A stretch of DNA of 64,000 bases from Prauserella_A oleivorans (lineage in GTDB: Bacteria > Actinomycetota > Actinomycetes > Mycobacteriales > Pseudonocardiaceae): the NCBI RefSeq assembly GCF_042685745.1, contig NZ_JBHUNT010000001.1, positions 3,844,001 to 3,908,000 of the forward strand. Reading direction: 5' to 3'. Made by a program: the position numbers and the translations under genes. The notes under the pieces were generated by a model that was given only the letters and a program-made list of their open reading frames with translations, did not search any database and was not told the origin of the DNA. Numbering within the stretch: position 1 is the first letter of the stretch; each line of letters opens with the position of its first letter. Positions 33,780-42,625 of this stretch are shown piece after piece.

Positions 33780-34921
33780 GACCCGACCACGACCAGTTCG
33801 TGCGGCCGCGTGTTGAGGGGCTCGGCGCCGTCGGAGGTGACCACGACGATGTCCTCGATCCGCGCGCCCCACCGGCCGGCCTGGTAGATCCCCGGCTCGA
33901 CACTGAACGCCATCCCGGGCTCCAGCGGCAGGTCGTTGCCGCCCACGATGTAGGGCTCCTCGTGCACGTCGAGTCCGATGCCGTGGCCCGTCCGGTGGAT
34001 GAACTGCTCGCCGAAACCGGCCTCGGTGATGATGTCGCGGGCCGCCGCGTCGACCGCGTGCGCCGTCACGCCGGGGCACACCGCCTCCACGGCCGCCTGC
34101 TGGGCACGCTGCAACACGGCGTAGGTGTCGGCCACGTCGGCGTCCCGCGGCTCGCCCACCGCGTAGGTGCGCGTGGAGTCGGAGTTGTAGCCCTCGGCGA
34201 TGGGTCCGCCGATGTCGACGACCACCACGTCGCCGGGCTCGATGACCCGATCGGACACGTCGTGGTGCGGGCTGGCGCCGTTCGGGCCGGAGCCGACGAT
34301 CACGAACTCGGCCTCGGTGTGCCCCTCCTCGACGATCGCGGCGGCGATGTCGGCGCCCACCTGCGCCTCGGTACGCCCGGCACGCAGCCACTCGCCCATG
34401 CGGGCATGCACACGGTCGATGGCCTCCCCGGCCTTGCGCAGCGCGGCGATCTCGGCGGCGTCCTTGCGCATGCGCAGTTCGCGCAGGACCGGACCGGCCA
34501 GTGCCTGCTCGGCACCGGCGACCGCGTCGCGCAGCGCGAGGACGTGCAACGCGGCCATCATGTCGCTCACGGCCACCCGGCCGGGCTTACCGAGCCGGTC
34601 GGCCACCAGCCGGTACGGGTCGTCCCCGTCCACCCAGGTGATCACGTCGACGCCGAGGTCGTCGGTCGGCACGTCGGAGTAGCCGGGGAACTCGAGTTTG
34701 GGCACCACGAGCGCGGGTGGCGCGTCGCCCGCTGGAATCACGAGCGTGGTCAGTCGCTCGAACGACCCGCCTGCCTGCCCGATCAGGTATCGCAGGTCCG
34801 AACCGGGGGCGATGAGCAGGGCGTCGGTGCCGGCGTCGGCGGCCGCCTGCCGGGCGCGGTGAAGCCGGGCGCGCAGGGTGGCGGCATCGGGGGCGGGAGT
34901 GTGCAGCGATCGGCGCGACAT
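33776..34921 (-). CDS. pepP: Xaa-Pro aminopeptidase (M24B)
   Basis: 381 residues. The N-terminal creatinase-like domain (about 20-150) precedes the pita-bread domain with all five metal ligands: Asp in VVVVDIGGP, Asp in SDSTRTY, His in HRTGHGIGLDVHEEP, Glu in FSVEPGIY and Glu in ARIEDIVVV. It removes the N-terminal residue from peptides with proline in second position. It corresponds to Rv2089c (pepE) of M. tuberculosis in the same order with the exonuclease gene. TAGGCT lies 7 bases before the ATG. Confidence 0.94.
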   Translation of the reverse strand: MSRRSLHTPAPDAATLRARLHRARQAAADAGTDALLIAPGSDLRYLIGQAGGSFERLTTLVIPAGDAPPALVVPKLEFPGYSDVPTDDLGVDVITWVDGDDPYRLVADRLGKPGRVAVSDMMAALHVLALRDAVAGAEQALAGPVLRELRMRKDAAEIAALRKAGEAIDRVHARMGEWLRAGRTEAQVGADIAAAIVEEGHTEAEFVIVGSGPNGASPHHDVSDRVIEPGDVVVVDIGGPIAEGYNSDSTRTYAVGEPRDADVADTYAVLQRAQQAAVEAVCPGVTAHAVDAAARDIITEAGFGEQFIHRTGHGIGLDVHEEPYIVGGNDLPLEPGMAFSVEPGIYQAGRWGARIEDIVVVTSDGAEPLNTRPHELVVVGS

Positions 34922-34928
34922 GACCGAA

Positions 34929-34934
34929 AGCCTA
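34929..34934 (-). promoter_or_regulatory. -10 element (TAGGCT) of pepP
   Basis: TANNNT 7 bases before the ATG at 34921; leaderless pattern. Confidence 0.5.
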
Positions 34935-35147
34935 GCCCGCCGCCCGGTCCCGTTCCGGAGCGGCAGGCCGGGTGACGACCGGAACCCGGGGTGCCTCAAC
35001 CGACACCGTGAACGTGGTGGATACACCAGCCGCCGCCGAGCGACTACCCGCCGCGGCCGAGGTGTTCTCGCGCCTCGTCGCAGGCCCGATGCGGACCCGG
35101 GGAACGGGTTCTCGAGCGCCGTCCACCGGGCATGGCAGGCTGTGCGG

Positions 35148-36098
35148 GTGAGCACCGGTTCCCTGGCGCTGCTGGACGCGGCGAGCCTGTACTTCCGTTC
35201 GTTCTATGCCCTGCCGGATTCGCTGACCGCACGCGACGGCACCCCGGTCAACGCCGTCCGCGGGTTCGCCGACACCGTGGCGCGCATCCTCGTCGACCGC
35301 AGGCCCTCACGGCTCGTCGCGTGTCTGGACGCCGACTGGCGGCCGCGGTTCCGGGTCGACGCGCTGCCGAGCTACAAGGCGCACCGGGTGGCCGAGGAGT
35401 TCGAGGCGGGACCCGACGTCGAGGAGGTGCCGGACACCCTGACCCCGCAGGTGCCGATCATCCTCGACCTGCTGGAGGCCCTGGGCCTGGCGACGGCCGA
35501 GGCGGCGGGTTACGAGGCCGACGACGTGATCGGCACGCTCACCGCCCGCGAGAACAGCGACCCGGTCGAGGTCATCACCGGCGACCGCGACCTGTTCCAG
35601 CTGGTGCGGCACGAACCGACCCCGGTGTCGGTGATCTACGTGGGCAAGGGCTGGGCGAAGGCGGAGGTGCTCGGCCCGGACGAGCTCGCCGCCCGCTACG
35701 GCGTGCCCGCCGGCCATGCCGGCCCCGCCTACGCCGACATGGCGATGCTGCGCGGCGACCCCTCCGACGGCCTGCCGGGTGTGGCGGGCATCGGGGAGAA
35801 GACGGCGGCGAAACTCATCACCCAGTTCGGGTCGATCGAGGCGCTGGTGGAGGCCGCGCGCGCGGAGAGCCCGCAGCTGCCGCTGAAGACGCGGGTACGG
35901 CTCAACGAGGCCGCCGACTACCTCGCAGTGGCACCCACGGTGGTGCGGGTGGCGCCCGACGCGCCCGTGGAGCTCTCGAAAGACGACCGAGTGCCGTCCG
36001 CGCCCGCCGATCCCGAGCGGGTGGCGGAACTGGCCGAGCGCTGGAACCTCGGCGGCTCCGTCAACCGGTTGCTGGACGCGCTGACGACCCGCGCGTGA
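35148..36098 (+). CDS. 5'-3' exonuclease (PolI N-terminal/FEN-like)
   Basis: 316 residues. LALLDAASLYFRSFYALP, ACLDADWRPRFRVDALPSYKAHR, GYEADDVIGTL, EVITGDRDLFQLV and the helix-hairpin-helix GLPGVAGIGEKTAAKLI are the conserved acidic and DNA-binding motifs of the stand-alone flap exonuclease of actinobacteria (Rv2090 position). It should process 5' flaps or RNA primers. The GTG at 35148 lies 6 bases after CAGGCT, a one-off leaderless -10; an in-frame GTG two codons earlier is possible. Confidence 0.92.
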   Translation: MSTGSLALLDAASLYFRSFYALPDSLTARDGTPVNAVRGFADTVARILVDRRPSRLVACLDADWRPRFRVDALPSYKAHRVAEEFEAGPDVEEVPDTLTPQVPIILDLLEALGLATAEAAGYEADDVIGTLTARENSDPVEVITGDRDLFQLVRHEPTPVSVIYVGKGWAKAEVLGPDELAARYGVPAGHAGPAYADMAMLRGDPSDGLPGVAGIGEKTAAKLITQFGSIEALVEAARAESPQLPLKTRVRLNEAADYLAVAPTVVRVAPDAPVELSKDDRVPSAPADPERVAELAERWNLGGSVNRLLDALTTRA

Positions 36099-36101
36099 GC
36101 C

Positions 36102-36521
36102 TTACTCCGGATAGCCGACCTCGTACTCGTCGTTGCGACCGAGCACGGTGATCGGCACGCGCTGCGCCTCGCCCGCGATCACGGCGGTGCAGTCGAACGT
36201 CAACCCGGCCTCGACCGGCTGGCGTGGCGGGCACGACACCGCCTCGACGCCCTCGACGCGGTAGCTCTGGGTCAGGATCCGTGCGACCGACGCCTGCATG
36301 GTGCGGGCATCGAACACCCGAGGCACCGGCGCGAGGCTGGACGACAGCCCGGACGAGGCGCTGCCGAGGGTGCTCGGGTCCGGGGTGGACTCCGATGGGG
36401 AGGAGGGGGACGTCGCCGTGGACGTGCCGGGTGGTTCGGCGCCCTCGCCCCGGCTGTCGCACCCGGCGGCCAGCAGACCCGCGGCGACCATGGCCGACAC
36501 CAGCACTACACGACACCGCAC
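36102..36521 (-). CDS. DUF4333-domain lipoprotein
   Basis: 139 residues. The N-terminus ends in the lipobox LLAAGC (Cys about residue 19), followed by a Ser/Thr/Pro linker and a C-terminal DUF4333 domain (ILTQSYRVEGVEAVSCPP ... FDCTAVIAGE) with a likely disulfide. It should be exported and lipidated by Lgt, LspA and the Lnt encoded in this window. GTG 36521 is the start giving a standard signal peptide. A DUF4333 paralogue lies 1.3 kb away on the other side of the acetyltransferase gene. Function unknown. Confidence 0.83.
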   Translation of the reverse strand: MRCRVVLVSAMVAAGLLAAGCDSRGEGAEPPGTSTATSPSSPSESTPDPSTLGSASSGLSSSLAPVPRVFDARTMQASVARILTQSYRVEGVEAVSCPPRQPVEAGLTFDCTAVIAGEAQRVPITVLGRNDEYEVGYPE

Positions 36522-36553
36522 CGACGCAACACCCCGACGTTGATCTTTTCCGG

Positions 36554-37756
36554 CTAGAAGAACGTACCGCACCATGCCGGCGTGCGCGTGGAGAACAGGC
36601 GGTCGGCCGCGGCGACCGCATCGGCCCCGGCTGCCTGGGCCCGTCCGGTCTGCACGAGCTGGGAGGGCCGCCACGCCCCGAGGTAGATCATGGCGAGCGC
36701 ATCCACGCCGAGCCGTAGCGCCGGAGGCGCGTCGGTGCGGCGTACCTCGTCCGGGCCGACGACGTAGCCGCCCGTGTTGGCCGGGATCGCCGGATCCGTC
36801 ACCTCGATCACGAGCGGGTCGCCGTAGTACTCGCGGGCGGCCAGCGCGGTGGGCACGTCGAGCAGCCGCAGCCATGTCTCGTCCGCCACCTCCGTGACGG
36901 TGCACACGCGCGGGTCGGTGACCAGCAGCTCGACGGGTTCGTCCAGCGCCCGCTCCCCCAGCCGGATCTCGTCGACCAGGTCGACCGACAGCAGGAACCG
37001 CCACAGCCCGGCGAACGCCTCGGCGGTTGCCGCGTGCAGGTCGTCGACGCGGAGCACGGCGGAGCCCGTCCGCGGGCGGGTGACGGTATAGACCACGAAG
37101 CCGTCGATGTCGCCCGGTCCCTGGTGCACCGCGATGCTGGTCGGCTCGTCGCCCCGGCCGGCCACCGCACGCGCCCAGGTCCACCAGTGCGCCGGACGCG
37201 CCATCATGCCCGGGCGAGTCCTGAGCGCGGGATAGGCGGCCGACAGCACGTCGAACGCGGCGTCCCCGTCAAGCAGCCGGACCTCACCGCCCGCGGGCAC
37301 TTCGGGACGCAGCCGAGCGCGGGTGCGATCGATCGTGCAGCCGCGGGCGAGGGTGCCGACGCCATAGCCGAACCGCCCGTAGATCACGGCCTCCGAGGCG
37401 TGCAGCGTGGCGGCGACGACACCCCGCTCGGCGAAGTCGGCGAACTGGGTGCGCATGAGGTCGGTGAGCACGCCGCGGCGCGTGCGGTCGGCGCGCACGC
37501 CGACGCCCGTGACCGCGGCCAGCGGCACGGTGCGTCCACCCGGCACGGTGAGCTCGGAGTCCAGGGAGCGCGCCGTGCCGATGAGCGTGCCCGGATCGCC
37601 GGCGAATGCACCCAGCGTGCGGCCCGGCTGGAACGCCCCGGCCGCCCGCGTCCATTCCTGGTCCTCGGCGGGCTTGAGGTGGAGGCTGGCGCGGAACAGG
37701 TCCATGGCCGCGCGGTGTTCGTCGTCGCGCAGAACCCGGATGCGGTGATCGCTCAT
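36554..37756 (-). CDS. Eis-like GNAT N-acetyltransferase
   Basis: 400 residues. The N-terminal GNAT domain (LAAVTGVGVRADRTRRGVLTDLMRTQFAD is the acetyl-CoA loop), the middle GNAT-like domain and the C-terminal SCP2-like domain end in WCGTFF, whose terminal carboxylate is catalytic in Eis. Eis enzymes acetylate aminoglycosides and other amines at several positions; natural substrates in this organism are unknown. It lies between the two DUF4333 genes on the same strand. Confidence 0.92.
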   Translation of the reverse strand: MSDHRIRVLRDDEHRAAMDLFRASLHLKPAEDQEWTRAAGAFQPGRTLGAFAGDPGTLIGTARSLDSELTVPGGRTVPLAAVTGVGVRADRTRRGVLTDLMRTQFADFAERGVVAATLHASEAVIYGRFGYGVGTLARGCTIDRTRARLRPEVPAGGEVRLLDGDAAFDVLSAAYPALRTRPGMMARPAHWWTWARAVAGRGDEPTSIAVHQGPGDIDGFVVYTVTRPRTGSAVLRVDDLHAATAEAFAGLWRFLLSVDLVDEIRLGERALDEPVELLVTDPRVCTVTEVADETWLRLLDVPTALAAREYYGDPLVIEVTDPAIPANTGGYVVGPDEVRRTDAPPALRLGVDALAMIYLGAWRPSQLVQTGRAQAAGADAVAAADRLFSTRTPAWCGTFF

Positions 37757-37805
37757 GACACCGATGCTTGCCGACCGGCCACCGTCCGTGCCACCGGATT
37801 ACCGG

Positions 37806-38443
37806 CTACTGGAGCCTGCCGACCTCGTAGCGCCCGTCCTCGCTCTTGACCGTGATGGTGACCTGCTGCTGTTCACCGTTGACGGTGACGTCGCAGGTGA
37901 ACGTGGCGCCGACCTCCACCTCCTGGTCGGCGGGACAGCTGACGCTCTCCACACCTTCCGCGCCGTAGCTGTCGGTGAGCACGCGCTGGATGTCGTTCTG
38001 CATGGTCTGGTTGTCGAAGACCTTCTGCACGAGCAGGCCCGGCATCCAGAACAGGACGACGGCGGCCGCGGCGAGCACGACGACCGCCGCGGCGAGCCCG
38101 ATCCACAAGCCCTTGCCCGGCTTCTTCTGTGCGGGCGGAGGCGTGCCGTAGGCGCCGCCCTGCTGCCCGTAGCCGGGCTGCTGCTGGCCGTACTGCGGCT
38201 GACCGTACCCGGGCTGTTGCCCGTACCCGGCCTGCTGGCCATAGCCGGGCTGCTGCTGGCCGTACTGCGGTTGCTGGCCGTACTGCGGCTGGCCATAGCC
38301 GGGCTGCTGCCCATATCCGGGTTGCTGACCGTAACCGGGCTGCTGGCCGTACCCGCCCTGGCTGGGGAAGCCACCGGACGGGTTCCCGAAGGCGGTTGCT
38401 GGCCCCACTGCTGTGGGTCGTTGCCTCCGTACGGCGTGCTCAT
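37806..38443 (-). pseudogene. DUF4333-domain membrane protein gene with an early frameshift
   Basis: ATG 38443 begins MSTPYGGNDPQQWGQQP, a typical Gly/Gln-rich start, but this frame then leaves the protein. The rest continues one base out of register from about 38395 as AFGNPSGGFPSQGGYGQQPG, then QQPGYG-type repeats, a proline/lysine cap, one transmembrane helix (LWIGLAAAVVVLAAAAVVLF) and an extracytoplasmic DUF4333 domain with paired cysteines, ending at 37806. Loss of one G in CAACCGGCC near 38391-38396 explains it. No credible start exists in the second frame. Intact homologues are known at this position (Rv2091c). A consensus error in this repetitive GC-rich tract is likely. Confidence 0.75.
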
Positions 38444-38550
38444 CGTGTTGCCTCCGCCAGTCCACCGAATACGTCTACGCGTCGTGCGCGATCCAACCAC
38501 AGCGCAGCCTCCCGCACACGTGAAGGGCACAGCCGATCACGTGCCCAGGA

Positions 38551-41310
38551 TCAGACCTCGCCCACGGCGACGACACCACGGCGGAGCGAGCGCACCGCCT
38601 TGGCCGCCACACCCCCCACCGGGTGGTCCTTGCCGAGCACGTCCTTGATCTGGTCCAGCAGGTCGATCACCTGCCGCGCCCACCGGACGAAGTCGCCCGC
38701 GGACAGCTCCTGACCGTTGGCCTCGGCCGTGGTCAGGACACGCTCCAGGGACTCGCCGCGCGCCCACCGGTACACCGGCCACGCGAATCCGGCGTCGGGT
38801 TCCCGGGTGCGATCGAGCCGGTGCCGCCGTTCGTCCTCGACGAGGTCGCTCCACAGCCGCACCGTCTCCTGCCACGCCTTCGGCACGGCCCCGGACGGCA
38901 GTTTCGGCTCGGCGGCCGCGTCCCGGCGTGCCTCGTACACCAGCGTGGAGACCACGGCGGCCAGCTCGGGCGCGCTGAGGCCGTTCCACACGCGCTGCCG
39001 CAGACACTCCGCGGCGAGCAGGTCGGACTCGCTGTAGAGCCGGGCCAGCAGCATCCCGTGCTCGGTCACCTGGTCGCCGTCGGCCCCGAGGTAGCCGCGT
39101 TCGGTGAGCAGCGCGCGGATGCGGTCGAACGCCCGCGCCAGCGAGTGCGTCGTGGCGGCGACCTTGCGCTCGAGCTGGGCGGTCTCGGCGGAGAGACGCT
39201 GGTACCGCTCCACCCAGCGCAGGTTGGACTCCCGGTCGGCGAGCCCGTGACACGGGTGCGCACGCAGAGCCCGGCGCAGCTCGGCCAGCTCGTGGTCGTC
39301 GTTCGCCCCCGAGCGACGGCGTTCCCGCGGCGGGCGGGTGATCCCGGAATTGCGCAGCGACGAGGCGATGTCCCGGCGGGTCTTCGGCGAGCGCAGCTCG
39401 ACGTGCCGGGGCAGCCGCACCCGCCCGAGCGGCTCGACGGGCGACGGGAAGTCGGCCGCGGACAGGGCCCCCGACCAACGGTCCTCGGTCACTACCACCG
39501 GCCGGGGTTCCCGCAGTGGATCAAGGCCCGGGTCGACCACCACGGCCAGCCCGGCGCGGCGGCCCGCCGGCACCGAGATGACGTCGCCCCTGCGCAGCTT
39601 CTCCAGCGACCGGGAGGTCTCCGCCCGCCGGTTGGCGCTGTTCTGCTTGGCGAGGTACTTCTCCCGCTCGGAGATCTTCTTGCGCAGCTCGACGTAGGAC
39701 AGCATCTCGTCGAAGTCGCCGCTGATCGCGTCGGCGTAGCCCTGGAGGGCGTCCTTGTTCCGCTCGATGCGCTTGGCCGTGCCGACCACCGCGCGGTCCG
39801 CCTGGAATTGGGCGAACGACTGTTCGAGCAGCTCCCGGGCCTGCTCGGCGCCGAACTGGCCGACCAGGTTGATCGCCATGTTGTAGCCGGGCCGGAACGA
39901 CGACTTCAGCGGGTAGGTGCGGGTCGAGGCGAGCCCGGCGACGTGCCGCGGATCCACACCCGGCTGCCACAGCACCACGGCGTGGCCCTCGACGTCGATG
40001 CCGCGCCGCCCGGCCCGCCCGGTGAGCTGCGTGTACTCGCCGGGCGTGAGGTCGACGTGCGCCTCGCCGTTGTACTTGACGAGCCGTTCGAGCACCACGG
40101 TGCGGGCGGGCATGTTGATGCCCAGGGCCAGTGTCTCCGTGGCGAACACGACCTTCACCAGGCCGCGGACGAACAGCTCCTCGACGGTCTCCTTGAACGC
40201 GGGCAGCAGGCCGGCGTGGTGGGCGGCGATGCCGTGCTCGAGCCCCTCGCGCCACTCCCAGTAGCCGAGCACGCCGAGGTCGGCGTCCGGCAGGTCGGCG
40301 GTGCGCTCGTCCACGATGCGGCGGACCTCGGCGACCTCCTCGGGCGAGTTGAGCCGCACACCCGAGTGCAGGCACTGACCGACGGCGGCGTCGCAGCCCG
40401 CGCGGGAGAAGATGAACACGATCGCGGGCAGCAGGCCCGCCCGGTCGAGGCGGTCGATCACGTCGACCCGCGACGGCGGCCGGAACCGGGGCATGCGCGG
40501 CCGGTCCCGCGGACCCCGCCGGCCACGCGGTCCGCGCAGCCCTGCCGGGGCGTGCATGCGCGCCACGTCCTCGACGCGGCGCAACAGCTGCGGGTTGATG
40601 CGGGGCTCGTCCTGGTGCTCCTCGCCGACGAAGAGGTCCATGAGCCGGTTACCGACCATCATGTGCTGCCACAGCGGCACCGGGCGGTGCTCGTCGACGA
40701 CGACGGTGGTGTCGCCGCGCACGGCCACGAGCCATTCACCGAATTCCTCGGCGTTGCTCACCGTGGCCGACAGCCCCACCACCCGGACGTACTCGGGCAG
40801 GTGGAGGATGACCTCTTCCCACACCGCACCGCGGAACCGGTCGGCGAGGTAGTGGATCTCGTCCATGACGACGTAGCCGAGTTCGTCGATGGTGTCCGAG
40901 CCGGCGTAGAGCATGTTGCGCAGGACCTCGGTGGTCATGACGACGATCTGGGCGTTGCCGTTGATGGCGGTGTCACCCGTGAGCAGGCCGACCGTGCCCG
41001 TGCCGTAGCGCTCGGTGAGGTCGGTGTACTTCTGGTTCGACAGCGCCTTGATGGGCGTGGTGTAGAAGCACTTGCGGCCTTCGGCCAGCGCGAGGTGCAC
41101 CGCGAACTCGCCGACGACGGTTTTGCCCGCGCCCGTGGGCGCGCACACGAGCACGCCGTGTCCGTCCTCCAGCGCCTCGCATCCGCGGAGCTGGAAGTCG
41201 TCGAACTCGAAGGACGCCTCGGCGGCGAACCGGGCGAGCTGCGGGTACCTGCCGCGCCGCCGGGCTGCGGCGTAGGCCTCGGCCGGGCTGGGAGAGGTGG
41301 ATGAGTCCAC
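38551..41310 (-). CDS. helY: Ski2-like DEAD/DEAH-box helicase HelY
   Basis: 919 residues. Motif I is CAPTGAGKTVVGEF, motif II DEIHYLADR, motif III GLSATVSNAEEF, motif VI QLTGRAGRRGIDVEGHAVVL, followed by the C-terminal DSHCT-like helical region (residues about 740-919). It is an ATP-dependent RNA or DNA helicase of the Mtr4/Ski2 group. The order helY, lipid kinase, tatC, tatA, pafC, pafB is the standard actinobacterial neighbourhood. GTG 41310 has AACCCT 6 bases upstream, one base off the leaderless -10. Confidence 0.95.
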   Translation of the reverse strand: MDSSTSPSPAEAYAAARRRGRYPQLARFAAEASFEFDDFQLRGCEALEDGHGVLVCAPTGAGKTVVGEFAVHLALAEGRKCFYTTPIKALSNQKYTDLTERYGTGTVGLLTGDTAINGNAQIVVMTTEVLRNMLYAGSDTIDELGYVVMDEIHYLADRFRGAVWEEVILHLPEYVRVVGLSATVSNAEEFGEWLVAVRGDTTVVVDEHRPVPLWQHMMVGNRLMDLFVGEEHQDEPRINPQLLRRVEDVARMHAPAGLRGPRGRRGPRDRPRMPRFRPPSRVDVIDRLDRAGLLPAIVFIFSRAGCDAAVGQCLHSGVRLNSPEEVAEVRRIVDERTADLPDADLGVLGYWEWREGLEHGIAAHHAGLLPAFKETVEELFVRGLVKVVFATETLALGINMPARTVVLERLVKYNGEAHVDLTPGEYTQLTGRAGRRGIDVEGHAVVLWQPGVDPRHVAGLASTRTYPLKSSFRPGYNMAINLVGQFGAEQARELLEQSFAQFQADRAVVGTAKRIERNKDALQGYADAISGDFDEMLSYVELRKKISEREKYLAKQNSANRRAETSRSLEKLRRGDVISVPAGRRAGLAVVVDPGLDPLREPRPVVVTEDRWSGALSAADFPSPVEPLGRVRLPRHVELRSPKTRRDIASSLRNSGITRPPRERRRSGANDDHELAELRRALRAHPCHGLADRESNLRWVERYQRLSAETAQLERKVAATTHSLARAFDRIRALLTERGYLGADGDQVTEHGMLLARLYSESDLLAAECLRQRVWNGLSAPELAAVVSTLVYEARRDAAAEPKLPSGAVPKAWQETVRLWSDLVEDERRHRLDRTREPDAGFAWPVYRWARGESLERVLTTAEANGQELSAGDFVRWARQVIDLLDQIKDVLGKDHPVGGVAAKAVRSLRRGVVAVGEV

Positions 41311-41354
41311 GGCGTCAGGGTTTCACATCTCGGGTCAGGCTCGCATGCGGTCCG

Positions 41355-41377
41355 GCGTCGGTGGGTCGCCGTAGTCT
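41355..41377 (+). promoter_or_regulatory. PafBC/RecA-NDp-like promoter of the MmcQ gene
   Basis: GCGTCGGTG (41355-41363), 8 bases, then TAGTCT (41372-41377) agree with TTGTCRGTG-N8-TANNNT at seven of nine upstream positions and exactly in spacing. The hexamer is 6 bases before the ATG, so the transcript is leaderless. Confidence 0.45.
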
Positions 41378-41383
41378 GCCCGC

Positions 41384-41779
41384 ATGACACCCGAGCAGCT
41401 CAAGGCGACCTGTCTGGCCCTGCCCGGCGCGCGGGAGGAGTTCCCGTTCGACGAGTCGACCAGCGTGTTCAAGGTCTCCGGCAAGATCTTCGCGCTCAGC
41501 AGCCTGGCCGGTGTCCCGTTGCGGGTGAGTCTGAAGTGCGATCCGGAGCTGGCCGTGCACCTGCGCACCAGTTACCCGGTCATCACCGCCGGCTACCACC
41601 TCAACAAGCGGCATTGGAACACGGTGGAGCTCGACGGCTCGGTGCCCGATCGACTGGTGACGGACATGATCGAGGACTCCTACGACCTCGTGGTCGCGGG
41701 GCTGCCGAAGGCGGAGCGGGAGCGCCTGCGGTGGACCGCGCTCAGCCGAGAACAGCGAGTGCCCGGGGCACGCAGTTGA
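41384..41779 (+). CDS. MmcQ/YjbR-family protein
   Basis: 131 residues. The CyaY-like fold pattern of MmcQ/YjbR proteins is clear: CLALPGAREEFPFDESTSVFKV, KIFALSS, VSLKCDPE, HLNKRHWNTVEL. The family is said to bind DNA; MmcQ is named from a mitomycin cluster. The gene is divergent from helY. A damage-type promoter fits, but the biochemical role is not established. Its last 38 bases overlap the end of the convergent kinase gene. Confidence 0.88.
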   Translation: MTPEQLKATCLALPGAREEFPFDESTSVFKVSGKIFALSSLAGVPLRVSLKCDPELAVHLRTSYPVITAGYHLNKRHWNTVELDGSVPDRLVTDMIEDSYDLVVAGLPKAERERLRWTALSREQRVPGARS

Positions 41780-42623
41780 CCGACACGGGCAGTGTGCCCA
41801 GGGGCTCGCCGTCGGCGTAGGCGGGCCAGCCGATACCGGACAGGCTGACCTCACGCGCCCTCAGCGTGGTCACCGCGGGATGGTCGAGGTGCCGGCCGCT
41901 GCGCAAGCTGGGCAGCATGCGGATCAGTTCCCGGCGAGTCGCCTGGCCGACCACCGTGACGTCGAAGACGCCGTCGTCGGGCCGGGCGTCCGGGCAGATC
42001 GGCACACCGCCGCCGTACCAGGCGGTGTTGCCGACCGCCACGAGCGTGGCCCGCAGCTCGTGGACTCCGGCCTCGGTCCGGATGCACACCTCCCGGGACC
42101 GGAACGACGCGAGCTCGGCGAGGATCGCGAGATCGTAGCGGCGGGGGCCGCGCGGATACCGCCACCGGTTGGCGCGTTCGTTCACGGCGGCGTCGAATCC
42201 GGCGCACAACACGGTGCTGAACCAGGTGTCGCCCGCGCGCCCGAGGTCGATGCGGTGGGTGCGGCCCTGCCGCAGGCCCGCGACGACGGCGTCCACGGCG
42301 GTCAGCGGGTCGGCGGGCATGCCGAGGGCTCGGGCGAGATCGTTGCCGGTGCCCGCGGGTACCACGCCGAGTGCGATGTCGGTGCCCGCGCAGAACTGGA
42401 CGGCCTGGTGGGCGGCGCCGTCGCCGCCCACCACCACCAGGACGTCCAGGCCGGCCGCCCGTGATTCGGCCAGCAATGCCCGGTAGTGCTCGACGGTGTT
42501 CGCGGCCAGCAGGTCGAGCCGGTCGACGTGCCGCCGGAGCCGGTGGGCGACGGTGCCCGCGATGCGGGCGGCCGCCCCCATGCCGGAATCGGGATGCACG
42601 GCGAGGGCCGCGTGCAGACCCAT
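41742..42623 (-). CDS. Diacylglycerol kinase-family lipid kinase
   Basis: 293 residues. LVVVGGDGAAHQAVQ is the nucleotide-binding GGDG motif, LGVVPAGTGNDLARAL the second catalytic-domain block, and YGGGVPICPDARPDDG the family's C-domain block. It phosphorylates diacylglycerol or a similar lipid, probably for phosphatidylinositol or phosphatidic acid metabolism. ATG 42623 is 2 bases from the tatC stop, so it is the tail of the pafB-pafC-tatA-tatC operon. In its place M. tuberculosis has a related gene near Rv2252 but not in this cluster. Confidence 0.92.
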   Translation of the reverse strand: MGLHAALAVHPDSGMGAAARIAGTVAHRLRRHVDRLDLLAANTVEHYRALLAESRAAGLDVLVVVGGDGAAHQAVQFCAGTDIALGVVPAGTGNDLARALGMPADPLTAVDAVVAGLRQGRTHRIDLGRAGDTWFSTVLCAGFDAAVNERANRWRYPRGPRRYDLAILAELASFRSREVCIRTEAGVHELRATLVAVGNTAWYGGGVPICPDARPDDGVFDVTVVGQATRRELIRMLPSLRSGRHLDHPAVTTLRAREVSLSGIGWPAYADGEPLGTLPVSVNCVPRALAVLG

Positions 42624-42625
42624 CG

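Noticed and set aside
38623..41304. A long open frame on the plus strand opposite helY
   Set aside because: Shadow of the helicase gene; composition is typical of an antisense frame in high-GC DNA.
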